Virus record (IMG/VR): IMGVR_UViG_3300028653_000057
Coordinates: 1-23,459 of that record
DNA from: a virus
Direction: 5' to 3' (one strand)
Length of the DNA: 23,459 nucleotides
How positions within the stretch are numbered: the first letter of the stretch is position 1; every line of letters starts with the position of its first letter. Below, piece after piece: positions 8,745-16,676 of the stretch. The notes below the pieces were generated by a model. That model ran no database searches. It saw only the letters and a list, made by a program, of their open reading frames with translations, and was not told the DNA's origin. A program made the translations under genes and the position numbers.

Positions 8745-8764
8745 TTTGCGTCGGTCACCAACGT

Positions 8765-9145
8765 TTACTTCGATTCGTCAGTTGGTTTTCCTGCATTCTG
8801 TTGAACAGTTTGCAGTTTCGCTTTGATGGCTGAGAACTTGTTGAATGCCCAATCAGCTCCGTTGTAAACCAAAGCGGCCGTGCCAACATAGTCAAGGAAT
8901 CCTGCGAAACGATTCTCTCCGTAGTCAATCGCTAGTATCTTACTCATCGCTCCGTAATCGAAAGCTTTTGCGTATAAAAGAGCGAACGCAAACGTGAGAA
9001 CTTTGATGGACTGGCCAGACAGTGGTTTCTTGTCACCGACTTCGACAAGAAATCCTTTAATAACCTCGACAACAGCACTGATAAAGATTGAGAACAGAAA
9101 CAGTTTCGCCAGATTCACAAACAGCAAAGTCCAGTCTATGTTCAT
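8765..9145 (-). CDS. Small membrane protein, putative holin, 126 aa
   Basis: The protein has about three hydrophobic segments: residues 8-30 (FVNLAKLFLFSIFISAVVEV), about 47-63 and about 78-98. The C-terminal tail is polar and lysine/glutamine-rich. This layout, with the first helix ending near a charged EVIKG and the last near YNGADWAFNKF, resembles holin-like proteins of many phages that have a last helix followed by an RGAN/HD-type motif. The ribosome site TAGGAG overlaps the stop of the beta-helix gene. No endolysin is seen next to it, so lysis is an inference. A structural membrane role or a helper for the secreted proteins upstream is possible. Confidence 0.6.
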   Translation of the reverse strand: MNIDWTLLFVNLAKLFLFSIFISAVVEVIKGFLVEVGDKKPLSGQSIKVLTFAFALLYAKAFDYGAMSKILAIDYGENRFAGFLDYVGTAALVYNGADWAFNKFSAIKAKLQTVQQNAGKPTDESK

Positions 9146-9153
9146 CGGAACTC

Positions 9154-11331
9154 CTACTTATGAGTGATTACCGGATTCGATGTCCCTGATAATGTCGGTT
9201 TGATTATCGTTATCGTTGCACTCAATGGGCTTCCAGTTAATCCAGTTGATGCTATTGCCAATGTCAGTGTTCCGGCATGTCTACCGGTTGTTGCATAAAA
9301 GTAAGCATAGCCACTTGAATTTGTCGTTGTGCTTGCTGGATATACTGTCTCGCCGTTTGGGTATGGCGGATAACCAGTTATGGATGATGTCACTGTTACA
9401 CCTGAAACTGGATGCCCATATTGGTCGAGCACCTGTGCTACTACTGGAATGACAAGAGTGCTAAGAACATTTAAGTTTTGACTACTACCGGAAATTAAAA
9501 CAATTGAATTTCCACTTCCAATAATTCCGTATTCATTAAATGTAATTGGGGAAAACGCATAGCCCGAATTCATTACTGTTACTTGATACGTCCCTATTTG
9601 ATTTCCTAAAGTCAACACGGTTGAATCAGCACCGCTTATTCCAGTAGTTACGCTTGTTGCCGAAAGAGTTTGTCCCGTTGCACCCACTGGATAAGAAGCA
9701 ATAGTGTTTGTTGCTGTTGCTCCCGATACTGGATTTCCACTTGCATCATAGAAAGTTGCAACACAAGGCAATGGCAATGGATAACCTATATCGTATGTTT
9801 GCTGGTCTCCCGATGTTGGAAACATGCTTGCCGTGTTGAGTGTAGAATGGACATCATTTCCACTTGCCGACGAAAAACTTGCTACCGATGAATAGTTTGT
9901 ACCATTGTATGTTAAGTTCGGAGTTACTCCATACATACGATTACTGTCGGCTATGATTCCAGATGTTGTAAAGTAATTCAAAAGAGTTCTATTCGCACCA
10001 ACGGTTCTAAGATAATTGTTCTTCAGCACTATTCTTGCGCCTTGAGCGGCACTATCATTAGAACTTATCCATGCAACATAATTGCTAATGCTGTCTACAA
10101 TATTTCCTGAAACAGTTGTCGTTCCGTTTCCTTGTTGTGAAAGATTCCAACCATTAGAAGAACCGTTCCCGATACAGACATTGTTTAAAAAGGCATTGCC
10201 AACACCCATTGGGCTACCACAAGATGAAAACCCATGAAAGCTACAATTCCTTACAGTATCATATTTGTTCCAATACCAATCCGTTACCCCATTGTACACA
10301 TTACGTCCATAACAGAATTGAACCACATTTCCACCCGCAGTTGGATTCTGCGTTGAAAATGAATTTGTCGGACTCCCTTGTAATCCATAACCACAAAGAT
10401 CACCAGTTGTTGCAATTCCATCAACATGATTTACAACATTAATCAGTGAATCCCATTGTATCAAACATCTTGTGCAAGTATTAATATAAAGTGATGAACC
10501 CCCACAAGTATCTATATTGCATGTATCAATAAGTCCGTTCGTCACCCATGTCATATAAAGACTTCCAAACAAATTATTCATCGTGTGCAATTTTCTAAAC
10601 GTAATATTTGATGAGGTAAGATTTGGGTAGCCAGCCGTTATACCTATGCAAAAGTTTCGTAAGTCTATATCTCTAACAACAACATCATGTGATGTTCCCT
10701 TTATCTCATTATCGTAACGATAGACTCTAATAGAATCTCTTGTTGCGGGAAAGGTTACATTTCCATAAGGGCAAAGAAAAAGCGTGTCATGTCCCAAACT
10801 ATAACCAAAACTTCCGGGGTGTGCCGCAAGAGTATCGGCAAATGCCTTGAATGTTGTTGAATTAGAGCCGCGATACTGAATATTTGATGAAGTAATAAAA
10901 GTTCCTCCTACCCACTGGTAAAAGGTAGTGTTGAAAATTGCATATCCTCTGGTTGCTGCCCAATAAACATGGGGATCGCCATAAGCATTTGCCGTCCATA
11001 CAAGTTCTCGCCCATCACCATAAAAAATAGGGTTGGCTCCGGTTCCGTAGGCACCTATTACTATTGGCGCACCTGTTGACCCTCTAAGTGTATCTATAAG
11101 TTGACCGGCAAATGTGTCTCCGCGTTTAAACAAAAGCGAATCACCAGCATTGAATGTCATTGGGATTGGCAAGACACCGCCGGTACTCAAATATATTCGC
11201 ATTGGAGTCTTATAGGGAAATGAAATTGTTCCACTATTTGCATCACTCCCGCTTGCCGCGAAATAATAATTCGTTGCAAATAGCGGAATAGCAAACAAAA
11301 CTAAAAGAAATAATACGATTATTTTTTTCAT
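9154..11331 (-). CDS. Secreted right-handed beta-helix protein with two C-terminal Ig-like domains
   Basis: I start at the ATG at 11331, two bases after the previous stop, giving 725 residues. The N-terminus MKKIIVLFLLVLFAIPLFA is a typical signal peptide. Directly after comes NYYFAASGSDANSG with a following FPYKT, the signature that opens pectate lyase-like beta-helix proteins (YY.a..GsD.nsGt...P..T). Residues about 100-480 are rich in N, T and S and carry repeats such as SSNITFRKLH and VTNGLIDTCNIDTC, as expected of helix coils. Two Ig-like domains of the Big_1/invasin kind follow at about 520-605 (DASGNPVSGATATN) and 625-712 (DQYGHPVSGVTV). Such helices in phages are often depolymerases or receptor-binding spikes, but a signal peptide points to export. 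No catalytic residues are certain. The ATG lacks a ribosome site and the DNA is AT-rich. Confidence 0.8.
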   Translation of the reverse strand: MKKIIVLFLLVLFAIPLFATNYYFAASGSDANSGTISFPYKTPMRIYLSTGGVLPIPMTFNAGDSLLFKRGDTFAGQLIDTLRGSTGAPIVIGAYGTGANPIFYGDGRELVWTANAYGDPHVYWAATRGYAIFNTTFYQWVGGTFITSSNIQYRGSNSTTFKAFADTLAAHPGSFGYSLGHDTLFLCPYGNVTFPATRDSIRVYRYDNEIKGTSHDVVVRDIDLRNFCIGITAGYPNLTSSNITFRKLHTMNNLFGSLYMTWVTNGLIDTCNIDTCGGSSLYINTCTRCLIQWDSLINVVNHVDGIATTGDLCGYGLQGSPTNSFSTQNPTAGGNVVQFCYGRNVYNGVTDWYWNKYDTVRNCSFHGFSSCGSPMGVGNAFLNNVCIGNGSSNGWNLSQQGNGTTTVSGNIVDSISNYVAWISSNDSAAQGARIVLKNNYLRTVGANRTLLNYFTTSGIIADSNRMYGVTPNLTYNGTNYSSVASFSSASGNDVHSTLNTASMFPTSGDQQTYDIGYPLPLPCVATFYDASGNPVSGATATNTIASYPVGATGQTLSATSVTTGISGADSTVLTLGNQIGTYQVTVMNSGYAFSPITFNEYGIIGSGNSIVLISGSSQNLNVLSTLVIPVVAQVLDQYGHPVSGVTVTSSITGYPPYPNGETVYPASTTTNSSGYAYFYATTGRHAGTLTLAIASTGLTGSPLSATITIIKPTLSGTSNPVITHK

Positions 11332-11333
11332 AT

Positions 11334-12338
11334 CTACCACATTACAAAACAAATAGAATAATAGTTCGTACCGGGATTATTAATCTGTGAAGCCGTGCCG
11401 ATTGTGTAGCCATTAGAGTTGATTGCTGTGCAATAAGCGCTTGAACCACTTATGGCACTATTCGTCCACCAGCCTGTTGAGATAGTCCCACCTGTTAAAC
11501 TCGAAAACCACAATTTCTGAACCGGATTTATCCCCGTTATCCAGATTAATTGTGGAGTCTTTGTAGTCATTACGATGCTTTGAGCAATACCTGTTCCTGT
11601 ATACTTGTTCACCCAAATACTGTCGGTCACACGAGCAAACCAAAAACCGCGAAAAAAAGTCCCAGTCTGATTCATTGTTTGACTTGCCGTAAGATGAAGC
11701 GTATCTGTCTTCAGCGTTGCTGTGTTATTAAAACTGCCGGTTGTCTTCAAAGCACAAACTGTATCATTTGTCATGCTATCTGATACTGCATAATCATAAT
11801 TGTATGAAGCATTTATGGTGTTAGGCTTTGCTACCAAGAACGCTGGTTTTACTCCATCAAACAAAGCCGGAATATTTCTAAGTGTTTGATTCCCTGTCCA
11901 TTTAACGAGTCCTATCTTCCCATATTCTTTTCTTGCCGCAAACCAATAATATACAATGGTATTTTGATTCATCTCATTCGTGAAGTGGATGGTAACGGTG
12001 CTATCACTACCATTAAAGGAAATCATGCCACCAAATAATGATGAATCAGTATTAGACTTAAAAGCTGAATCAGTACCCATATCTGATGTTTTCCAAACAG
12101 CCACATGAGCGTCTGCCCCCTTAATCTGAAAAATATCTGGATTCAAATGCACACTGAAAGTTCTCGTTGCCGCACCGTTTCCACGAATGGTATCTTGCTG
12201 AAGATAATGATACGTCTGTGGAATAACGGCACTAACTTTCCTTACCGTCTGCACCGGATAGACTGCCGCTTGCGGAAAGTTCTGAGCTTCAGCTTTGAAG
12301 GCAAGTGCAAATAAAAGTATGGCTATTAGTTTTGTCAT
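11334..12338 (-). CDS. Secreted protein with receptor-binding-like C-terminus, 334 aa
   Basis: The protein starts MTKLIAILLFALAFKAEAQ, a signal peptide with likely cleavage after AEA, leaving Gln at the mature end as is common in Bacteroidota secreted proteins. The remainder is beta-rich with many T, N, S and W and no cysteine pairs of note. The end, AINSNGYTIGTASQINNPGT followed by NYYSICFVMW, resembles the closing segment of many phage tail and virion proteins that read like GFTiGt...vN..gt.YyY.aF. The start overlaps the upstream stop as ATGA and has no Shine-Dalgarno site. It is likely produced together with its two signal-peptide neighbours. Surface adhesin, receptor-blocking protein or virion fibre are all possible; I cannot choose. 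Confidence 0.75.
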   Translation of the reverse strand: MTKLIAILLFALAFKAEAQNFPQAAVYPVQTVRKVSAVIPQTYHYLQQDTIRGNGAATRTFSVHLNPDIFQIKGADAHVAVWKTSDMGTDSAFKSNTDSSLFGGMISFNGSDSTVTIHFTNEMNQNTIVYYWFAARKEYGKIGLVKWTGNQTLRNIPALFDGVKPAFLVAKPNTINASYNYDYAVSDSMTNDTVCALKTTGSFNNTATLKTDTLHLTASQTMNQTGTFFRGFWFARVTDSIWVNKYTGTGIAQSIVMTTKTPQLIWITGINPVQKLWFSSLTGGTISTGWWTNSAISGSSAYCTAINSNGYTIGTASQINNPGTNYYSICFVMW

Positions 12339-12916
12339 GGTAGTGTGTAGTCTACAATAATACTAAATACTTCTCCGTTCCCTTTTGTTGTTACCGATGT
12401 GAAACAGACGCCAACCTGATAATCATTCGGGATATTCGGATTCCCTATCGTTGTTTGCGATGTCCAAGTACTTCCGCTTGTCACTGTAATTGTCCCCATC
12501 TGCGTTACCGTTGTGCCTGCGGCTTTTCGATATAGAATGCTTGCTGTATATGAGACTGCCGATCCTAAGTTGTTCGGCGTGCAATAGATCGTGTCTGCAT
12601 GGAAGGTATGTGTTACCGTCGTCCAAGTAGTGTCAGTTGTATTGGTATGTGAGGAATCTATTCCGATTGGAATCTGTGTAAATGGTTGAACGAATGAAAT
12701 TGAATCAGTCCCAACCACATAAGGTATCCAGCCAGCATGCCATGTTCCAAAGTAAACGCTATACTGTTGAACAACAGTAGAAACGTTACTGTGCGTGCCC
12801 ACGTTAAGTGAGTCTGCAGGCGACGTCGGATATATGACACCGTTCTTTCGGCTGAACTGCCCATTCATGTACAGTACGACGAACAGTGAAAGTAGTACAA
12901 TCTTCAGTAGTTTCAC
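12335..12916 (-). CDS. Secreted protein of unknown function, 193 aa
   Basis: I choose the GTG at 12916 because AGAGG lies eight bases upstream; a GTG three codons earlier has a poorer site. The N-terminus MKLLKIVLLSLFVVLYMNGQ is a clear signal peptide. It is followed by NGVIYPTSPADSLNVGTHSN, a phrase of the kind seen in tail or virion-associated proteins of Bacteroidota phages and prophages. The rest is Thr/Ser-rich and beta-like, with two cysteines. It opens the three-gene secreted cassette and overlaps the next gene by four bases. No enzyme motif is visible. Export through Sec is inferred from the signal peptide; the role is unknown. Confidence 0.7.
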   Translation of the reverse strand: MKLLKIVLLSLFVVLYMNGQFSRKNGVIYPTSPADSLNVGTHSNVSTVVQQYSVYFGTWHAGWIPYVVGTDSISFVQPFTQIPIGIDSSHTNTTDTTWTTVTHTFHADTIYCTPNNLGSAVSYTASILYRKAAGTTVTQMGTITVTSGSTWTSQTTIGNPNIPNDYQVGVCFTSVTTKGNGEVFSIIVDYTLP

Positions 12917-12935
12917 AATGAACACCTCTGTGTGG

Positions 12936-13259
12936 TTAGTATTGGATAATCACAATCTGTCTGTTCGTCAAAACTCCGTTAGCGTTTGTATTGATAGTCA
13001 CGGTATTAACGTCAGTCACGACAATCGAGATGATATCGGTCATGTCGTATGCGAATGCAGCAGTTTTGCCAACGGTAAACGCACCAGTCATAGTAATCGT
13101 GTAGAGTCCTGAACTGCTATAACCGTAGCTTGGTACTACGCCAATAGTATTATCCTGAACTACCGCTGTTGGTGCAGCTACTCCTGCTTGCGACAGTGAT
13201 AGTACAGCAGTTGGAAAACCACCACTTCCACTGGAACCGCCACTCGTAATTATTCGCAT
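12936..13259 (-). CDS. Small Gly/Ser-rich beta protein, probable virion component, 107 aa
   Basis: The product opens with a flexible Gly/Ser stretch (MRIITSGGSSGSGGFPTAVL) and continues as beta strands rich in T, V and N. No signal peptide or membrane helix is present. AGAGAGG and AGG sites precede the ATG. It lies after the two large neck genes and before the secreted cassette. Small proteins like this in the neck region are often decoration or fibre-attachment proteins. Its end has the repeating pattern VTDVNTVTINTNANGVL, again typical of virion beta-sandwich proteins. I do not recognise a family. Confidence 0.65.
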   Translation of the reverse strand: MRIITSGGSSGSGGFPTAVLSLSQAGVAAPTAVVQDNTIGVVPSYGYSSSGLYTITMTGAFTVGKTAAFAYDMTDIISIVVTDVNTVTINTNANGVLTNRQIVIIQY

Positions 13260-13301
13260 TTTACCTGACCTCTCTTTACGAGAAAAATACTGGTCCTTGT
13301 G

Positions 13302-14396
13302 TCAACTTCCAACGTTTCCTGGGAAACTTCTACGCATATCAACTTCAACATCACTGAGTTCCGGAACTTCACTATCTCGACCCCATTCAGTTCTGACCAG
13401 ACACGTCACGACTTTTTCGTAGACAATATCGTTGTCTCCTCGTCGTCGTTGTCCGTCTGGTCCGGTAGTCACAGTATCGACATAGATTCCCTTTCCGTGC
13501 AGTTCGCCCACTGCGAGATTGTACGTACCAGGATCAAATATCGAGAGACTGTCGGCAAAGTCCACGTCCACCGTCTGAGTTCGTGCGAGTTTTAAGTAGA
13601 TCTTAAGAAGGTCTGAAATATCCTGTGCAACCTTCTCATCGTTCACCGACGCACATCTGAAGTTAAGCGTTATCTCTTCTAATCCACCCGTTCTGTTATA
13701 CGGTGCTCCGACAACTTGACATACAATATCAGGTTGCGTTGGTGTTCCGTATACAGTTGGATCACTGACAATAGAAGAACCGCCGATGCTAGTAGTGTTA
13801 TCTGACATAAGGTAAAACCCGGCAGCAGACCAGAGTTCGAATACTTGCGGTATACTGCCGGGTTGAACTGATCCTGTCGCATTGAACGGAATGTAGCAAT
13901 TTTGCCACTTGTTTTGTTTGTCGTACGGTTCGATACTGCCTGTCGCAGTTAACACTATCAAACCAGAGTTCGGATCTCGATAGCCGACACCCGCATACAG
14001 CGTATCAGGTGCATAGCCAATCTGATAGACGTCGACGAAAACGCCCTTTGCCAAGATCGCATCAGAAAGAATCTGCTGAGCGACCTGTCCAGGACCAACG
14101 GTAATCAGTCCGTTACCGGATTGACCAATCTGAGATTCTGGTCTGAAAGTTCCAATAAATCCGTTAAATCCCTCGTCGGTCTGGCGCTCACCAGCAGTTG
14201 AGACAGTAATAACAGGGTACTTCTCGCCCTCGTACGCGAACGCTTCAATTGCAAGTCGCTTAGTCGTCGGTCCGACATCTGCAGGTAACTGAACAATATC
14301 GAGTCCAGTATTATACCACTTCGGCGTGGAAATAAAAACTCGATTCAAATACTCCACAATCTCACTACGAACAGCTTTTGAATGTTGCCAGAACAT
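13302..14396 (-). CDS. Virion structural protein, probable neck/tail completion, 364 aa
   Basis: The gene starts directly at the stop of the 305-residue gene (TAA then ATG). The N-terminal 50 residues are charged and partly helical (SKAVRSEIVEYLNRVF), and the remainder is beta-rich. Near the end is LGPD-like TVTTGPDGQRRRGDNDIVYE and KVVTCLVRTEWGRDSEVP. Between capsid and sheath genes, myophages encode neck, stopper and tail terminator proteins; a protein of this size with a mixed fold fits a neck or terminator protein such as T4 gp13/gp14/gp15 types. I do not see residues that fix which one. No signal peptide is present, in contrast to the genes downstream. Confidence 0.65.
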   Translation of the reverse strand: MFWQHSKAVRSEIVEYLNRVFISTPKWYNTGLDIVQLPADVGPTTKRLAIEAFAYEGEKYPVITVSTAGERQTDEGFNGFIGTFRPESQIGQSGNGLITVGPGQVAQQILSDAILAKGVFVDVYQIGYAPDTLYAGVGYRDPNSGLIVLTATGSIEPYDKQNKWQNCYIPFNATGSVQPGSIPQVFELWSAAGFYLMSDNTTSIGGSSIVSDPTVYGTPTQPDIVCQVVGAPYNRTGGLEEITLNFRCASVNDEKVAQDISDLLKIYLKLARTQTVDVDFADSLSIFDPGTYNLAVGELHGKGIYVDTVTTGPDGQRRRGDNDIVYEKVVTCLVRTEWGRDSEVPELSDVEVDMRRSFPGNVGS

Positions 14397-15314
14397 TTAA
14401 GGATATACCGTAGAGATAGGAATTTTTGTGCGTTCATCCTCTGGAGACAAAAGATTCACTTTGAATCTCTGTGACATCAGTTGTTCTCGAATGATGCTGT
14501 CAAGTTTATTCACAACCTCGAAATACAAAGTCTCCCCGATTGGCGATTGATCGCTGGTAACTACAAGGATATCAGTGTCGCCAATATACGGTCGGTGAGT
14601 TGTCCAACACATGTTCTCTTCGATCGAAATCTTACCTTCTTCGTTAATCTTGATCTTGTCTCTCGTCACCATAGGCATTCGAATGAGTACTTGGTTAGCA
14701 CCATGGTAGTCGTCCGAGCACGTCTTGTACTGCTTCCAACCGAATAACGAGAACTGATTTCCCTCAGGTCTATTGATCGCTGTTGGTCTGATATCCTTGA
14801 ACATCGTCTCGAACGAGAATTGAACAGTACTTCCAGTTGGGTTCAGAAGTGATTGGTGAAAGTGAATTTCAACGGGCTGAGGGTCGATATCGAATCGTTT
14901 GACTACAGCAAACTGACTAGAGTTTCTCAGATCGTTAACTGAAAGAACTCTAGTCAGTGATTGTCCATTTACCCACACGAATATTCCACCGTCACCTTGA
15001 CCAATGTAAGGTCGAAGGTCAGGATGTGGACCAAGTCCATTCCACATATTGAAGTATGCTGGAGGATTCGGATTGACCCACATATTCGATGTTACTAGGA
15101 TAGATCCTGTTGGTCCAGTAAGAGAACCAACTATACTCCCCGCAGGAAGTTGTTGTAGAAGGTAACACCGAACAGCGTTCACCCGAATCTCTATCTCATG
15201 ACTACGACGAACGTAGTCCAGCATAGAGTTATTTGCTGGTCCAACTCCTAGAAAGTCACCATATCGAAGACCAGGACCATCAGGAACTGAACCACCCGAG
15301 GTGACTACAGTCAT
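14397..15314 (-). CDS. Virion structural protein, probable neck/head-tail connector, 305 aa
   Basis: This 305-residue protein has a flexible start (MTVVTSGGSVPDGPGLRYGD), then mixed alpha/beta sequence. Features are a segment with IGQGDGGIFVWVNGQSLTRV and a polar end with NLLSPEDERTKIPISTVYP. Cysteines are few and no metal site is seen. The start follows the stop of the holin-like gene by six bases and has no good ribosome site, suggesting coupling. It is coupled downstream to the 364-residue protein, so the two are likely partners in the neck or connector. A perfect 13-base inverted repeat lies inside the gene (14912-14958). Family not recognised; role inferred from place. Confidence 0.65.
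   Translation of the reverse strand: MTVVTSGGSVPDGPGLRYGDFLGVGPANNSMLDYVRRSHEIEIRVNAVRCYLLQQLPAGSIVGSLTGPTGSILVTSNMWVNPNPPAYFNMWNGLGPHPDLRPYIGQGDGGIFVWVNGQSLTRVLSVNDLRNSSQFAVVKRFDIDPQPVEIHFHQSLLNPTGSTVQFSFETMFKDIRPTAINRPEGNQFSLFGWKQYKTCSDDYHGANQVLIRMPMVTRDKIKINEEGKISIEENMCWTTHRPYIGDTDILVVTSDQSPIGETLYFEVVNKLDSIIREQLMSQRFKVNLLSPEDERTKIPISTVYP
14912..14958. repeat. Perfect 13-bp inverted repeat inside a coding region
   Basis: ACTGACTAGAGTT (14912-14924) and AACTCTAGTCAGT (14946-14958) are exact reverse complements with a 21-base loop. The stem would form in the mRNA of the 305-residue neck protein. It has no T run on either side, so it is not a simple terminator. Confidence 0.7.
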
Positions 15315-15320
15315 AAGTTA

Positions 15321-15614
15321 TTACTTCGCTGCTGCTGGTGCTGCCGGTGGTGCTTGATTTTTGTTCTGAAGGTTCGATATGAACTCGTGAACGAACGTGG
15401 AAACAAGACCGAGAATCAGTGTGACGTACCACGGATTCGTTCCACCTACGAGTGGTGCGATGAATGTGACAAGAACGCTGAGAACTGGAACAACAACAGT
15501 CGTGATCGTTAAGCTGGAGAGACTTGGACCAATCGCAGTGACTGCTTTGGTCACCAGATAAACGATAACTGGCGTTAAAACCGTGATGAGTGTATTGATT
15601 TGATCAGGCATCAT
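15321..15614 (-). CDS. Small membrane protein, holin-like, 97 aa
   Basis: The protein has about three hydrophobic segments: residues 8-28, about 36-56 (TITTVVVPVLSVLVTFIAPL) and about 63-80 (YVTLILGLVSTFVHEFI). A short tail rich in P, A, N and K follows. The ATG is preceded by GAGAGG at good spacing. Length, three short helices and a charged or polar C-terminus fit a holin or a phage membrane protein of the capsid module. It lies among neck genes, and a second holin-like gene is at 8765-9145. One may be the holin and the other an antiholin or a structural protein. No cysteine or signal cleavage motif is seen. Confidence 0.6.
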   Translation of the reverse strand: MMPDQINTLITVLTPVIVYLVTKAVTAIGPSLSSLTITTVVVPVLSVLVTFIAPLVGGTNPWYVTLILGLVSTFVHEFISNLQNKNQAPPAAPAAAK

Positions 15615-15673
15615 AAACTACCTCTCTTGAAGAATGTTTATAGAATCGTTAGTTAGATAGACATAACAAAAAG

Positions 15674-16072
15674 TTACAGATATTGAGCGTTAACAGAACA
15701 GTCAGCCGAACCGATTGCCTTCGGAGAAGCTGTGGAACTGTTGCACCAAACGATTCCGTTAACGAACTTTATACCAGTAAGTTCACCGTCAAGAGTGAAG
15801 TTCCCTTTGCTTGGAACAGGAATGATGAACCGTGGCACAGCACCATCTCCTGGTATTGTTGCTGAGTCAAACAGCAAAATATACTGCGTCGCACCGTTAT
15901 TGCTGTACCCTACAATAGAATATAGGGTACCAGGACCTACTTTTATGATAGCTCCGTTGGAGTAACCGTTGCTGTCATAACTTAAAAGTGTGGGACCAGC
16001 GAACCGAAACGCACCAGCTGTTTGGTCCAATGCTGCGTTAAGTGCATCTTGTTCAGAAAGTAGTACGGTCAT
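15674..16072 (-). CDS. Small virion-associated protein of a widespread phage pattern, 132 aa
   Basis: The second half reads YILLFDSATIPGDGAVPRFI, then a run around FTLDGELTGIKFVNGIVWCN and a TASPKAIGSADCSVNAQYL ending. This order (a dative of ATLPadG..P...vP, then a sFsLDfg...f..GI, then SsTa.tkt.g.aDc..daqY) is a pattern I know from many phage virion proteins, where it forms a small beta-sandwich used for decoration or fibre attachment. The N-terminal 40 residues are helical. AGGT lies about nine bases before the ATG. The Cys in the second-to-last strand is a common feature of that pattern. Exact role is not known. Confidence 0.65.
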   Translation of the reverse strand: MTVLLSEQDALNAALDQTAGAFRFAGPTLLSYDSNGYSNGAIIKVGPGTLYSIVGYSNNGATQYILLFDSATIPGDGAVPRFIIPVPSKGNFTLDGELTGIKFVNGIVWCNSSTASPKAIGSADCSVNAQYL

Positions 16073-16095
16073 ATAGGTTACCTGTAGTTTTTCTC

Positions 16096-16623
16096 TTATA
16101 GACCAAGTCGCGTACCACGAAGACCTCTGGTTAGAGATCTCGGGAAACTGATGACTGAGGAGAACTGACCAGCAATAGTTAACGTGCCCATTTGGTACGC
16201 CATCTTCGTCGGCTTCAATGTAGTTGAGATCCAGTTAAGCGTTCCTTGATTTGCAGCAGCAAACTTTGCTTGTCTGTCTCTAGTCAGCACGATTCCGTTG
16301 TCACTGTATTGAAAGTGAACTCCTGCTTCGAACCACTGTAAACGTTGACTGGAGTGAAACTCCGCGCAAAGCCAGATCGGATCAACTAGAACGTCAGGTA
16401 TATCTTGTAACTGAGCGAAACTGAAACCGAACGTAATCGGTGGGTAGCTGTTGAAGAAGGACAAACCTCGGTACCAATCTTCTCTAAGTTCTGCGTCTCC
16501 AAGTTGGTCAGGCATCTTAAAGACACTTCCTGGAGCGTTCTGCACACGCATTGAGAGACTGCTACGCAAAGCATCAACAAAATCTTGTGGAACTGCATTT
16601 ATCGACTCTTGGAGGCTATTCAC
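16096..16623 (-). CDS. Putative head completion or adaptor protein, GTG start, 175 aa
   Basis: This is the first gene after the terminator that closes the capsid block. The start is a GTG at 16623, which overlaps the stop of a 15-codon leader ORF (GTGAATAG). No strong ribosome site precedes the GTG itself, so coupling to the leader is likely. The product is mixed alpha/beta, with a helical first third (VPQDFVDALRSSLSMRV) and a middle region containing QLQDIPDVLVDPIWLCAEFH. The end is Arg/Gly-rich (SLTRGLRGTRLGL). Proteins of this size next to the major capsid gene are usually head completion or connector proteins. I do not recognise the family. Confidence 0.6.
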   Translation of the reverse strand: MNSLQESINAVPQDFVDALRSSLSMRVQNAPGSVFKMPDQLGDAELREDWYRGLSFFNSYPPITFGFSFAQLQDIPDVLVDPIWLCAEFHSSQRLQWFEAGVHFQYSDNGIVLTRDRQAKFAAANQGTLNWISTTLKPTKMAYQMGTLTIAGQFSSVISFPRSLTRGLRGTRLGL

Positions 16624-16663
16624 GTCTCAGACTTTCGGCAGTCAGTGATCGATTCAAACTCAT
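16616..16663 (-). CDS. Possible 15-aa leader peptide coupled to the next gene
   Basis: The ATG at 16663 is preceded by AAGGGG at good distance. The frame reads MSLNRSLTAESLRRE and stops at TAG 16618-16616, overlapping the GTG start of the 175-residue gene. It follows the capsid terminator, so it would be the first translated piece of any read-through or new transcript. It may serve translational coupling only. Confidence 0.35.
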   Translation of the reverse strand: MSLNRSLTAESLRRE

Positions 16664-16676
16664 ACTTGCAACCCCT

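Noticed and set aside
15906-15931. Hairpin GTACCCTA...TAGGGTAC in the 132-residue gene
   Set aside because: Only eight base pairs inside coding sequence without a T run; likely chance.
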